NCBI GenBank assembly: GCA_934122035.1
Contig: CAKOVP010000005.1
Span: 1-53,302, forward strand
Length of the DNA: 53,302 nucleotides
Direction of reading: 5' to 3'
Source of the DNA: an uncultured Clostridia bacterium
GTDB lineage: Bacteria > Bacillota > Clostridia > TANB77 > CAG-508
Positions within the stretch are counted from its first letter, which is position 1. Every line of letters starts with the position of its first letter. Below, in pieces: positions 24,858-34,172 of this stretch. A program made the position numbers and the translations under genes. The notes under the pieces are model-generated. The model was not told the DNA's origin. It did no database searches and saw nothing but the letters and a program-made list of their open reading frames with translations.

Positions 24858-25958
24858 ATGAAAAAAATATTATTTTCGGCCGTATCTCTTGATGTTGGCG
24901 GAATAGAGACTGCTTTAGTTACATTAATGAATTATTTAGCACAAAAAAATAAGTACGAAATAACACTTATATTGGAAAAAAAAGAAGGAATATTTCTAAA
25001 AAGGTTAAATAATAATATTAAGGTACTTGAATATACACCAAATGACAATAAAATAGTGCCAATAAGAAAATTAATAAATCTTATAAAACAAAATATATTC
25101 AAAATCAAATATAAGAATAAATTTGACTTTTCTTGTGCATATGCGACATATTCTAAACCTGCATCGTTTGTGGCAAGAAGTGCTTCAAAAAATTCTTGCT
25201 TATGGGTGCATAGTGAATATATGCAAATGTTTGGAAATAACAAAGAAAAGTATATAAAATTTTTTAACGAAGTAAAAGCTAAAGAGTTTAAGAATATAGT
25301 ATTTGTATCGGAAAACGCAAAAAATATATTTGACAAAACTTTTTCGAATGATTCAAATTTAATCAAAAAAACACTAATTATTCATAATTTGATGGATGCA
25401 GAAGAAATTTTACAAAAATCAAAAGAAAGTGTGCAAGATTACAATAAAGAAAATATCTATACATTTTTAAATGTAGGACGTCACACAGAAGAAGATAAAA
25501 AATTAACAAGGCTAATTAAAGCTGCCAAAAAGTTAAATGAGGACAAGCTAAATTTTAGAATATTGCTAGTAGGAAGCGGCAACAAAACAGAAGAATACAA
25601 GCAAATGGTAAAAGAATATGGTTTGGAAGACAAAATAATATTTTTAGGAAAAAAACAAAATCCATATCCATATTTTAAAATTGCAGATAGTTTAATTTTA
25701 ACATCAGAATATGAAGGCTTCCCAGTAGTTTATTTAGAGGCAATGCTACTAGAACTTCCAATAATTACTACAGATGTTTCAGATAGTCTAAAAGTTGTAA
25801 AAGACAAATATGGAATTGTTACAAAAAAGGATGTAAATTCAATATATATTGCAATGAAACAGGCTATTGAACAAGGAGTTTTTATAAAAGAAAAGTTCAA
25901 CTATAAAGAATACAATAAAGAAATAGAACAAAAACTAGAAAAGTTAATAAATTTGTAA
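24858..25958 (+). CDS. family 4 glycosyltransferase
   Basis: This 366-aa GT-B enzyme starts 'KILFSAVSLDVGGIETALVT'. It has 'KNSCLWVHSEYMQMF', 'FLNVGRHTEEDKKLTRLI' at the start of the donor half, and the E-x7-E region 'SEYEGFPVVYLEAMLLELPI' (about 285-304). It is the first gene of the second glycan locus. Its start appears to depend on a hairpin-bridged ribosome binding site (24820-24857). I see no clear promoter in the short gap after rpiA, so it may be read from the rpiA promoter. Confidence 0.87.
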   Translation: MKKILFSAVSLDVGGIETALVTLMNYLAQKNKYEITLILEKKEGIFLKRLNNNIKVLEYTPNDNKIVPIRKLINLIKQNIFKIKYKNKFDFSCAYATYSKPASFVARSASKNSCLWVHSEYMQMFGNNKEKYIKFFNEVKAKEFKNIVFVSENAKNIFDKTFSNDSNLIKKTLIIHNLMDAEEILQKSKESVQDYNKENIYTFLNVGRHTEEDKKLTRLIKAAKKLNEDKLNFRILLVGSGNKTEEYKQMVKEYGLEDKIIFLGKKQNPYPYFKIADSLILTSEYEGFPVVYLEAMLLELPIITTDVSDSLKVVKDKYGIVTKKDVNSIYIAMKQAIEQGVFIKEKFNYKEYNKEIEQKLEKLINL

Positions 25959-25975
25959 GAAAAGAGGAAATGCAA

Positions 25976-27058
25976 ATGGCAGAAGAAAAAAATAAATTTT
26001 TATTTTCAATAATTGTTCCTGTATATAATACAGAAAAATACATAGAAAAAAGTCTTAAATCTATATATGATGCAATGGATAAAGATTGTGAAGTAATAGT
26101 TGTAAACGATGGATCTAAGGATAATTGTGAAAAAATAATAAACAATTTTATAAATAACCTTCCAGAAGATTATAAAGATAATTTCATTTATGTAAAGAAA
26201 GAAAATAAGGGTTTAGCAGATACAAAAAACGTTGGAATTGCTAAGGCTAAAGGAGAATTTATAAGTGTTGTAGATTCTGATGACTACATAGACAAAAACT
26301 TTTATAAAATTGCAAGAGAATATGTAAAAGAAAATGACATCATAATATATGACCTTTATGTTGTATTTGAAAAAAATCCTCTTTGGAATTATACTTCTAG
26401 AGCGTGGAGAGACGACAAAGAAAACTTCTTAGATGGATTATTAAATGGTGCAATGTCTGGTTCTTCTTGCAACAAAATAATAAAAAAAGAACTATATGCA
26501 GACTTTAAATTTCCCGTCGGAAAGGAATACGAAGATGTTGCAGTAACACCATTTATATTAACAAATGCGAAAAATATAAAATACATACCATATCCAATGT
26601 ATTATTATTTACAAAGAGAAAAATCTATAGTCGCTACAAATACATATATGTCAGCATTTTACAAGATTTGTAAAAATATTTCAGAAGTTATAAAAAATCA
26701 TAATAACGATTGTGAAAAATATAAGCTAATAATAAATGAATTTTTCGTAAGAAGAATTTTAGATATGGTATCACAGGATTACAATGCAAATAAAAAAGAA
26801 TTTTTAACACATTTAGAAGAATTTGCAAAAGATAACCAAAACACAATAGAATATATAGTAAATTCAAATATGGTAAATACAGAGAAAAATGATTATTCAG
26901 CAAGACAAAAAGAAATGGTCTCTAATATGTTTACTGCATTAAAAAATGGAAATGTAAAAACAATAAAAAGTAGCTTAGTAAAGAGAAAAATTGTAAATTA
27001 TTTTAGAAATATACTAGGTTCTTTAAAAACATTTTTAAAATCGATTATAAATAAATAA
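25976..27058 (+). CDS. family 2 glycosyltransferase
   Basis: This 360-aa GT-A enzyme has 'FSIIVPVYNTEKYIEKSL', 'VIVVNDGSKDNCE' and the metal motif 'VVDSDDYI'. A C-terminal extension of about 120 charged residues and a basic end suggest membrane contact. The ATG at 25976 is chosen, because GAGGAA (25964-25969) touches the ATG at 25970 but sits 6 bases from this one. It follows the previous gene by 17 bases and precedes the next by 14, so the three are one operon. Confidence 0.87.
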   Translation: MAEEKNKFLFSIIVPVYNTEKYIEKSLKSIYDAMDKDCEVIVVNDGSKDNCEKIINNFINNLPEDYKDNFIYVKKENKGLADTKNVGIAKAKGEFISVVDSDDYIDKNFYKIAREYVKENDIIIYDLYVVFEKNPLWNYTSRAWRDDKENFLDGLLNGAMSGSSCNKIIKKELYADFKFPVGKEYEDVAVTPFILTNAKNIKYIPYPMYYYLQREKSIVATNTYMSAFYKICKNISEVIKNHNNDCEKYKLIINEFFVRRILDMVSQDYNANKKEFLTHLEEFAKDNQNTIEYIVNSNMVNTEKNDYSARQKEMVSNMFTALKNGNVKTIKSSLVKRKIVNYFRNILGSLKTFLKSIINK

Positions 27059-27072
27059 ATTGGAGGAAAAGA

Positions 27073-28878
27073 ATGGTAAAAAAAATACATTATTGCTGGT
27101 TTGGTGGTAAAAAATTACCAAAATCGGTAGAAGATTGCATAAAAACTTGGAAAAAGTTTTTACCAGATTATGAAATAAAACAATGGGACGAAAGTAATTT
27201 TGATGTTAACAGTTTTCCATTTGTAAAAGAGGCTTACGAAAGCAAAAAGTGGGCTTTTGTTAGTGATTATGTAAGAATATATGCATTATATGAAGAAGGT
27301 GGATTATATTTAGACACTGATGTGAAAATATTAAAAGACCCAACAGATGTGCTAAACCAAGAAATGGTACTTGGTTACGAAGACAGTGGCTATGTTGGAA
27401 CTGCAATGATATATGTAAAAAATCCACATAGTAAATACATAAAAGAAATATTGGATTACTATGGAAAAATAAAACATTTTGAACCAGAAATTATGTATAA
27501 TTTTGCAAACCCAGTTATAATTACAAAAACATTAAAACAATACCAAAGCGTTGTAAACGAAAAAGGAATACGCATATTTGATAATAACATATATGTTTAT
27601 CCAAGAGACTATTTTTATCCAATAAACTACAACTATTCTGAAAAAGTATATACAAAAAATACTTGTATGGTTCACCTATTTAAAGCTACTTGGACAGACA
27701 ATGGAGAAAAAAGAACTATTGGAATATATAGAACATTTGGACCAGGCTTTGGAAAAACTTTAAATTCAATTATAGATGGAATATTTAATTTTAGGAATAG
27801 TATAGTTGCAACTTTAAAGAAAATCTACAATTGGACTAGAATGAAGGCTTCTATTTATGTTACAAGAAATAGAAGAGTTGGAAGAATATCTAATGAAATA
27901 AAGCAAATTTCTAAAGAGTATATAACAATTTGCCATCCAGAGATGCCAGTAGAAAAAAGCAAAATAGCAAATCTTTTTGAAGGAAGTATTCTAGAATTAA
28001 GAGAACAATATACAAAAAAAGAAGCGGAAATGATAGCAAATGCAATAGTTGCTTCTGAAAAAAAACAAGTAATATTTAACCAATATGCAGATGGCTGGGA
28101 TATGTTAATATCAAGCTTAAAAAAGCAAAAAGCAACTATAAAAATAAAAATTATAATACATAATGGACAAGACAATTTAACAGATAGCATAATTTGGAAC
28201 AACTTCGATACTATACTTGGAATGTATGACAAAGGTCTTATTGACGAACTTGTATTTTTAAAACGAGAAGTGTATGAGTTCTATAAAGAAAAAGGATATA
28301 GAGTAAAATTATTGTCTAAATACATAGAAATAGACAATAAACAAGAATATAAAATACAAGAAGAAAAAACTGAAAATACTCCAATAAAAATAGGATTATA
28401 TGAAGCTTATGATACAACTTCTAAGAACATATATAATCAATTGTGTGCAGTAAGCTTATTAGAAAATGCAAAAGTAGATTGCTCACCAGTAAATTATAAA
28501 ATATCTAAAATTGCCAGATTTTTCAATATAAACTTAACTGTTGCAAACAAGCTAATGACAAAACCAGAGCTATACAAAAAACTTGCAAATAATGACATAA
28601 ATTTGTGTGCAAACACAATAGATGAAAACAGTATGTTACCATACGAAAGTTTAGAACTAGGTACAATTTGTTTAGTTGGAAATAGTTTTAAAGCATTTGA
28701 AGGAAGCAAATTACAAGAATATTTAGTTGTAGAAAATACAGACAATATATTAGAAATAAAAGCTAAAATTTTAGAAGCTATAGAAAATAAAGAAAAAATA
28801 TTAGAAGAATATAAAAATTGGAGCATAAAAAACAAAAAAGAAGCTCAAGAAAACTTAAAAAATATGCTAGAGAATTAA
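27073..28878 (+). CDS. two-domain glycosyltransferase: GT32-like N-terminus plus GT-B-like C-terminus
   Basis: This 601-aa protein opens as a GT32/capsular glycosyltransferase: 'KIHYCWFGGKKLPKSVEDCI', 'AFVSDYVRIYALYEEGGLYL' and the metal-binding D91-T-D93. That domain ends near residue 240. A basic linker follows. Residues about 270-601 look like a degenerate GT-B protein: 'EMIANAIVASEKKQVIFNQY', then 'IGLYEAYDTTSKNIYNQL' and 'LPYESLELGTICLVGNSFKA', where a GT4 donor-site glutamate region would be. It could add two sugars, or the C-terminal half could only bind the acceptor. GGAGG is 6 bases from the start. Confidence 0.75.
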   Translation: MVKKIHYCWFGGKKLPKSVEDCIKTWKKFLPDYEIKQWDESNFDVNSFPFVKEAYESKKWAFVSDYVRIYALYEEGGLYLDTDVKILKDPTDVLNQEMVLGYEDSGYVGTAMIYVKNPHSKYIKEILDYYGKIKHFEPEIMYNFANPVIITKTLKQYQSVVNEKGIRIFDNNIYVYPRDYFYPINYNYSEKVYTKNTCMVHLFKATWTDNGEKRTIGIYRTFGPGFGKTLNSIIDGIFNFRNSIVATLKKIYNWTRMKASIYVTRNRRVGRISNEIKQISKEYITICHPEMPVEKSKIANLFEGSILELREQYTKKEAEMIANAIVASEKKQVIFNQYADGWDMLISSLKKQKATIKIKIIIHNGQDNLTDSIIWNNFDTILGMYDKGLIDELVFLKREVYEFYKEKGYRVKLLSKYIEIDNKQEYKIQEEKTENTPIKIGLYEAYDTTSKNIYNQLCAVSLLENAKVDCSPVNYKISKIARFFNINLTVANKLMTKPELYKKLANNDINLCANTIDENSMLPYESLELGTICLVGNSFKAFEGSKLQEYLVVENTDNILEIKAKILEAIENKEKILEEYKNWSIKNKKEAQENLKNMLEN

Positions 28879-28914
28879 AATTATACGAAAGAAATTTAAA
28901 CTAAGTAAATATTG

Positions 28915-28954
28915 AAATTTACAAATTTATTAAAAAGCTATTTTGTAAATTTTT
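28915..28954 (+). terminator. possible AT-only terminator inside the second locus
   Basis: AAATTTACAAA (28915-28925) pairs with TTTGTAAATTT (28942-28952), followed by a short T run. The stem has only two G-C pairs, so it would terminate weakly. Confidence 0.4.
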
Positions 28955-29008
28955 GTGTGTAGTAGCAATTATTCTTAAATAAAAAGCAAAATAAAAGAGG
29001 AAAAATAA

Positions 29009-29953
29009 ATGATAAAGGTAAGTGTAATAGTACCAATTTATAATGTGGAAAAACAGTTAGCAAAGTGTTTAGACTCATTACTAAATCAAACTTTAAAAGA
29101 CATACAAATAATACTTGTAAATGATGGTTCAGAGGATTCTAGTGCAGATATTGCAAAACAATATGTAGTAAAAGATCCTGATAGAGTTCTATATTTTGAA
29201 AAGACAAATGGAGGGCTATCTGATGCAAGAAATTATGGCCTAAAATATGCTACAGGAGAGTATATTTCATTTGTGGATTCAGATGATTACATAACAGAAA
29301 ATTTATATATGGATTTACTTCCATATATGGAACAAAAATATGATTTAATTAAATTTCAATTTGCAAAAGTAAATGAACAAGGTAAAATTTTAGAAAAAAA
29401 TTATACTCCATTATTTGAACAAAAAACAGGAGAAGAGGCATTCGATATTTTATACAAAACAGATGTTATGACAGAAGTTGCCTGGGGCTATTTATATAAA
29501 AGAGAGTTTTTTAGAAAAAATAATTTTGAATTTACTAAAGGAAAATATCACGAAGATTTTGGATTAATACCATTAGTAATCTTAAAAGCAAATACAGTAG
29601 CGGGAGTAAACGTATTTGGCTATAACTATGTACAGACCGATAAAAGTATAACAAGAGGAAATGAAGAAATTGCATACAAAAGGGCACAAGACTTGTTATA
29701 TTTTTATGATGAAATGATAGAAAAAATAAAAGAATATGATATATCAGAAACATCAAAAGAAAACATAAAAATATATTACACAAATTGCATTATTTTGGAA
29801 GTAAATAATCTAAAAGGAGAAGAACAGAAAAACTTTATAGCAGAAATAAAAAGAAGAAAGCTTGCAGATAATATAAAAGCAAGAAATGCAAAACAATTTA
29901 TAAAAAAGATAATTTTAAAGATAAGCATTAAGCTATATTTAAAATTAAGATAA
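29009..29953 (+). CDS. family 2 glycosyltransferase (paralogue of the next gene)
   Basis: This 314-aa GT-A enzyme has 'VSVIVPIYNVEKQLAKCLDS', 'IQIILVNDGSEDSSADIA', 'NGGLSDARNYGLKYATGEY' and the metal motif 'FVDSDDYI' (about 92-99). 'GKYHEDFGLIP' marks the catalytic-base region and a basic C-terminus follows. The first 100 residues are nearly identical in pattern to the gene at 30082, so the two come from a tandem duplication. Such enzymes resemble EpsJ/CpsJ-type transferases of EPS loci. Confidence 0.88.
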   Translation: MIKVSVIVPIYNVEKQLAKCLDSLLNQTLKDIQIILVNDGSEDSSADIAKQYVVKDPDRVLYFEKTNGGLSDARNYGLKYATGEYISFVDSDDYITENLYMDLLPYMEQKYDLIKFQFAKVNEQGKILEKNYTPLFEQKTGEEAFDILYKTDVMTEVAWGYLYKREFFRKNNFEFTKGKYHEDFGLIPLVILKANTVAGVNVFGYNYVQTDKSITRGNEEIAYKRAQDLLYFYDEMIEKIKEYDISETSKENIKIYYTNCIILEVNNLKGEEQKNFIAEIKRRKLADNIKARNAKQFIKKIILKISIKLYLKLR

Positions 29954-30081
29954 TTGTAATAAGAAAATTAATGGTGTAAGAAACTATTTTAATTTAGGTT
30001 CATACAAAGATAAAAAAGTATAAATGCTAAAGTAAAAACCGAAAATCTGGATTTATTAATTAAAAATGAAAGGAAATAAAA

Positions 30082-31038
30082 ATGCCAAAAGTAAGTGTAA
30101 TCGTCCCAATTTATAATGTGGAAAAATACTTAGAAAAATGTATCAATTCATTATTAAGTCAAACACTAGAAGACATACAAATAATACTTGTAAATGATGG
30201 CTCTAAGGATAATTCTGGAACTATTGCTAAAAAATATGCAGAGAGAAATAAAGATAAAGTGATATATGTGGAAAAAGAAAATGGCGGCCTATCTGATGCA
30301 AGAAATTATGGGTTAAAATATGCTACTGGCGATTTTGTTGCATTTTTAGATTCAGACGATTACATAGCAAAAAATGCTTATGAAGAAATGTATAATAAAG
30401 CAATAGAAGAAAATGCAGACTATGTTGAATGTGATTTTATTTGGGAATATCCAAATAAAGCTAAAATAGACAAACAATATAAATATCAAAATAAAAAGGA
30501 AATGCTAAGCTTTGTAAGAGTAGTTGCATGGAATAAATTAATAAAAAGAAGTTTAATTATAGAACATAATTTAGAATTTCCAAAAGGATTAAGATATGAA
30601 GATGTAGAATTTACATATAAGCTAATTCCATATATAAATAAATTTGCATATGTGGACAAGCCTTTCATTCATTATGTTCAAAGAGAAGGTTCTATTGCAA
30701 ATGTTCAAAATGAAAGAACAGCAGAAATATTTACCGTATTAGATGAAGTAATTGAGTTTTACAAGAAAAACAATATATATGAAGAGTATAAAGAAGAACT
30801 TGAATACAATTATGCAAGATATTTGCTTTGTAGTTCACTAAAAAGAATGTGCAAAATAAAAGATAAAAAAACTAGAAAAGAATTGTTACAAAAAACTTGG
30901 AAAAAATTGAACTGCAATTTTCCAAATTGGAAAAAGAACAGAATTTTAAATACTGTAAATATTGATAAGAATAAATATATGAAAACAATAAACAAATTTA
31001 CATATAAAATATATACTAAGGTTTTTGAAATAATATAA
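30082..31038 (+). CDS. family 2 glycosyltransferase (paralogue of the previous gene)
   Basis: This 318-aa GT-A enzyme has 'VSVIVPIYNVEKYLEKCINS', 'IQIILVNDGSKDNSGTIAKK' and 'NGGLSDARNYGLKYATGDF' with 'FLDSDDYI'. The C-terminal halves of the two paralogues differ: this one has 'VECDFIWEYPN' and 'GLRYEDVEFTYKLIPY'. That suggests the duplicates now use different acceptors. The ribosome binding site is AAAGGAAA. The 128-base gap between the pair holds no gene and no clear signal. Confidence 0.88.
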   Translation: MPKVSVIVPIYNVEKYLEKCINSLLSQTLEDIQIILVNDGSKDNSGTIAKKYAERNKDKVIYVEKENGGLSDARNYGLKYATGDFVAFLDSDDYIAKNAYEEMYNKAIEENADYVECDFIWEYPNKAKIDKQYKYQNKKEMLSFVRVVAWNKLIKRSLIIEHNLEFPKGLRYEDVEFTYKLIPYINKFAYVDKPFIHYVQREGSIANVQNERTAEIFTVLDEVIEFYKKNNIYEEYKEELEYNYARYLLCSSLKRMCKIKDKKTRKELLQKTWKKLNCNFPNWKKNRILNTVNIDKNKYMKTINKFTYKIYTKVFEII

Positions 31039-31189
31039 AAAATGAAAATTTGTATATGAACAAATTATATATAATAACGTAGATATTAGAAAAAAACGTA
31101 ATAGGCTCTTCTCTTATATAATAAATAAAAATAGAAAAAAGCTTAAACTAATTAATTGATATGTATAAAAAGGAGGAAAACGACTAAGT

Positions 31190-32980
31190 ATGAAAAAATA
31201 TAAAAACAATATAATATCATTTGTACTCGCAAGTATTCTTGTTATTTTCATATGGCACAGTTTTTTAGTAAGTGGAAATAATGTTACATATATATTCTTA
31301 TTTGCAAGTTGCTACTTAGTTATAAAACATACATTAGAGTCAAAAACAATTACAAAAAGAAAAGCCATTATAGTAGGCATTGTGGCAGTATTATTTACGA
31401 TAATAGAAATAATAGGAAAAAGCATAAATACAGATTTTACACTTGACCACATTCTAAATAAATGGCTAATAGTAAATTTTGTAGGATATTTTGTTATGTC
31501 TGGAATTGTAATATTATGGGTTTATGATATATTTGAAAATAATAGACTGCAATCAGAAAATATTAAAATTTTTGGCAAAGATTTATCCAATTTTAAACTA
31601 TTAAAGAATGAGAAATTCCTTGTGATAGTTACTATTGTACTAATATTTTTGGCATATTTGCCATTTTTCTTAAGATATTATCCAGGAATTGTTACATCAG
31701 ATTCGTATTCTCAAATAGAGCAGATGATAGGCATACTAGAACCAGAAGACCATCATCCAATCACACATACAGCAATAATTGGAATATTTGCCAATATCGG
31801 GTTAAAAATGTTTAATAATATAAATACAGGAATTGCATTATATAGTATATTCTCTATGCTTATGATGGCAACTTTTGCAGCATTTGTTTTAAAGTATTTA
31901 AGAAAGAAAAAAGTACCAGCATTTGTTCAGCTTATAATTCTACTATTCTATATGTTTTATCCTGTAAATGGAATGTATAGTATAACCATGTGGAAAGATA
32001 TATTATTTTCTGGTATAATGCCATTGTTCATAATACAGAACATAGAACTAATATTTAACACAGAAGAATTTTTAGGCAAAAAAAGAAATATGGTTGCGTA
32101 TGTAATTATTGCCATATTTACAATACTTTTGAGACATAATGGACTATATGTTGTAATGCTAAGCTTACCATTTACATTTGTGGTACTAAGAAAACATTGG
32201 AAAAAAGTTTTAATAATGTTTCTATCTATATTGGTGATATATGAAGCTTTCAACTTTGTAGTATTTAAGATATTAAAAGTTAAAAAAGGTTCAGTTGGAG
32301 AAATGCTATCTGTTCCAATACAACAGATTGTAAGAAGTGTAAAAAATAATTATGAAGATATAGATGAAGAAACTATAAACAAAATAAACGAATATTTCAC
32401 AGTAGAAAATGTATGGGAATACTACAACCCAGTACTATCAGATCCAGTTAAATTTAAATTTAACAATGGATATTTCGAGGAAAATAAATCTGAGTTTATA
32501 TCTATATGGTTAAAATTATTTGTAAAATATCCTAAAGACTATATAGAGGCATTTATTTCAAACTCGTATGGATATTATTATCCAGAAGCAAGAAATTCAA
32601 TAGTAAGTCGTGCAACAATGGACCATAATATGGGAATAAAACAAACGCCATTAATAGAAGGAAAATGGGTAGAGCAAATAGATTCGCTAACAGATGTAAG
32701 AGATATACCCGCATTTAGCTTTGCATTTAGTATTGGAGCAGGATTTATGCTTACAGTCATCGCCTTAAGTTACATAATATACAAGAAAAAATATAAATAC
32801 ATATTGGTATATTTACCAACATTTATATTATGGCTAACACTAATTGCATCACCGGCTTATTGCGAATTTAGATATGCGTATCCAATATTCTTAGCTTTAC
32901 CAGTATATATTGGAATGAATTTTGTAAAGGAAGGAAACAATGAAAATGGAAAAAATAGCAGTACTAATACCTTGTTATAA
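31190..32980 (+). CDS. large polytopic membrane protein (DUF6020-like), possibly a GT-C-type enzyme
   Basis: This 596-aa protein has about 12 hydrophobic segments. A conserved-looking loop, 'RYYPGIVTSDSYSQIEQMIG' followed by 'HHPITHTAII' (about 165-200), sits just outside the membrane. 'YPVNGMYSITMWKDILFSG' and 'LLRHNGLYVV' come later. Acidic and histidine residues in the first outer loop recall lipid-phosphosugar-dependent GT-C enzymes, but I assign only to an uncharacterised family from memory. The AGGAGG site is 13 bases from the start, a long spacing. The 3' end overlaps the GtrB-like gene by 41 bases, so the two products are probably made together. Confidence 0.7.
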   Translation: MKKYKNNIISFVLASILVIFIWHSFLVSGNNVTYIFLFASCYLVIKHTLESKTITKRKAIIVGIVAVLFTIIEIIGKSINTDFTLDHILNKWLIVNFVGYFVMSGIVILWVYDIFENNRLQSENIKIFGKDLSNFKLLKNEKFLVIVTIVLIFLAYLPFFLRYYPGIVTSDSYSQIEQMIGILEPEDHHPITHTAIIGIFANIGLKMFNNINTGIALYSIFSMLMMATFAAFVLKYLRKKKVPAFVQLIILLFYMFYPVNGMYSITMWKDILFSGIMPLFIIQNIELIFNTEEFLGKKRNMVAYVIIAIFTILLRHNGLYVVMLSLPFTFVVLRKHWKKVLIMFLSILVIYEAFNFVVFKILKVKKGSVGEMLSVPIQQIVRSVKNNYEDIDEETINKINEYFTVENVWEYYNPVLSDPVKFKFNNGYFEENKSEFISIWLKLFVKYPKDYIEAFISNSYGYYYPEARNSIVSRATMDHNMGIKQTPLIEGKWVEQIDSLTDVRDIPAFSFAFSIGAGFMLTVIALSYIIYKKKYKYILVYLPTFILWLTLIASPAYCEFRYAYPIFLALPVYIGMNFVKEGNNENGKNSSTNTLL

Positions 32981-33884
32981 TGAGGAACTAACAATAGAAA
33001 AAGTAATAAAAGATTTTAAAAAAGAATTACCGGAAGCTGACATATATGTATATAACAATAATTCTAAAGATAAAACAAAGGAAATTGCATTAAAATGTGG
33101 TGCAATAGTTGTAGACGAATACAAACAAGGAAAAGGAAACGTTGTAAGAAGTCAATTTAGAGACATAGATGCAGACATATATGTAATGGTAGATGGAGAC
33201 GATACTTATCCTGCCGAATTTGTTCATAAACTAATAGAACCAGTAAGAAACGGCGAAGCAGATATGGCAATTGGAGATAGACTTTCTAATGGAACATACC
33301 AAAAAGAAAACAAGAGACCATTCCACGAATTAGGAAATAATCTAGTAAAAAAATCTATCAACGTATTATTCAAAACCGACTTAAAAGACATAATGACTGG
33401 ATACAGAGTATTTAACAAAAGATTTGTAAAAAATATGCCAGTACTAAGTCCAAAATTTGAAATAGAAACAGAAATGTCTTTATATGCATTAGATAAAAAG
33501 TATATTATAAAAGAAATTCCAATAATCTACAGAGATAGACCAGAAGGTAGTTCATCAAAATTAAATACAGTAAGTGATGGAATTAAAGTTGTAAAAACAA
33601 TTGCAAGAATGTTTAAAGACTACAAGCCATTTAGATTTTTTGGAGCAATATCACTAATATTCTTCATATTAGGACTTATTGTTGGAGTTCCAGTATTAGT
33701 TGAATACTTTAAAACATCTTATATAACAAAAGTTCCATCTGCAATTTTAGCAACAGGATTTATGGGTCTTGCAGCAGTTGCATTCCAATGTGCAATAATA
33801 TTGGACACAATAACAAGACAACACAGAGAAAACTATGAACTAAATTTATTAAGATATGAACAAATTGAGAATTTAAAAAAATAA
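32940..33884 (+). CDS. GtrB/DPM1-like membrane glycosyltransferase (GT2)
   Basis: This 314-aa protein has a dolichol-phosphate-mannose-synthase-type GT-A domain: 'IAVLIPCYNEELTIEKVIKD', 'NNNSKDKTKEIA', 'VMVDGDDTYPAEF' and 'DIMTGYRVFNKRFVKNMP' with 'YRDRPEGSSSKL'. Two C-terminal membrane segments (about 233-255 and 265-290) follow. Such enzymes load a sugar onto undecaprenyl phosphate for use on the outer face by a GT-C protein. The gene starts inside the preceding polytopic membrane protein (41-base overlap), which could be that GT-C partner. No separate GtrA flippase is seen. Confidence 0.88.
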   Translation: MKMEKIAVLIPCYNEELTIEKVIKDFKKELPEADIYVYNNNSKDKTKEIALKCGAIVVDEYKQGKGNVVRSQFRDIDADIYVMVDGDDTYPAEFVHKLIEPVRNGEADMAIGDRLSNGTYQKENKRPFHELGNNLVKKSINVLFKTDLKDIMTGYRVFNKRFVKNMPVLSPKFEIETEMSLYALDKKYIIKEIPIIYRDRPEGSSSKLNTVSDGIKVVKTIARMFKDYKPFRFFGAISLIFFILGLIVGVPVLVEYFKTSYITKVPSAILATGFMGLAAVAFQCAIILDTITRQHRENYELNLLRYEQIENLKK

Positions 33885-33901
33885 ATTGACATATAGATTT
33901 T

Positions 33902-34048
33902 AATATAATAGTTTGATTCAATATATTTTTCATACCTTGCGGTCGCAATTCAATCCCAAAGGGTCTTGAAGAATTGCTCCATTCGCACTCACTTCGTTCG
34001 TTTGGCGCTGCGCGGTATTTCAAAATATATTTCATCAAATATTATATT
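33902..34048. repeat. 147-bp palindromic element with 35-bp inverted ends and GC-rich core
   Basis: The left arm (33902-33936) and right arm (34014-34048) are imperfect inverted repeats of 35 bases that match at about 30 positions. The 77-base core (33937-34013) is far richer in G and C than any neighbouring intergenic DNA and contains its own stem, GCAATTC with GAATTGC. It lies between the GtrB-like gene and the autolysin. A MITE-like or REP-like repeat is likely. It could also act as a transcription barrier. No other copy is visible in this window. Confidence 0.65.
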
Positions 34049-34172
34049 ATTTAGAAATTAATGGAAAATTGCATAAATCTATTTTCTATTTCTTAAATTT
34101 ATGTTAAAATGTAATAGACAAATTTATACAAAATAATTACAAATGCGACAAAATATTTAAGAACGGGAGAAA

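Noticed and set aside
33886..33909. TTGACA followed by TATAAT after the GtrB-like gene
   Set aside because: Only 12 bases separate the two hexamers, too few for a sigma-A promoter.
33937..34013. An integron attC site
   Set aside because: The core has no recognisable RYYYAAC/GTTRRRY pair in the correct arrangement, and no integrase or cassette is nearby.
33760..34038. A 92-codon minus-strand reading frame across the palindromic element
   Set aside because: It lies over the end of the GtrB-like gene and the inverted-repeat element, has no ribosome binding site, and its sequence is explained by the GC-rich repeat core.
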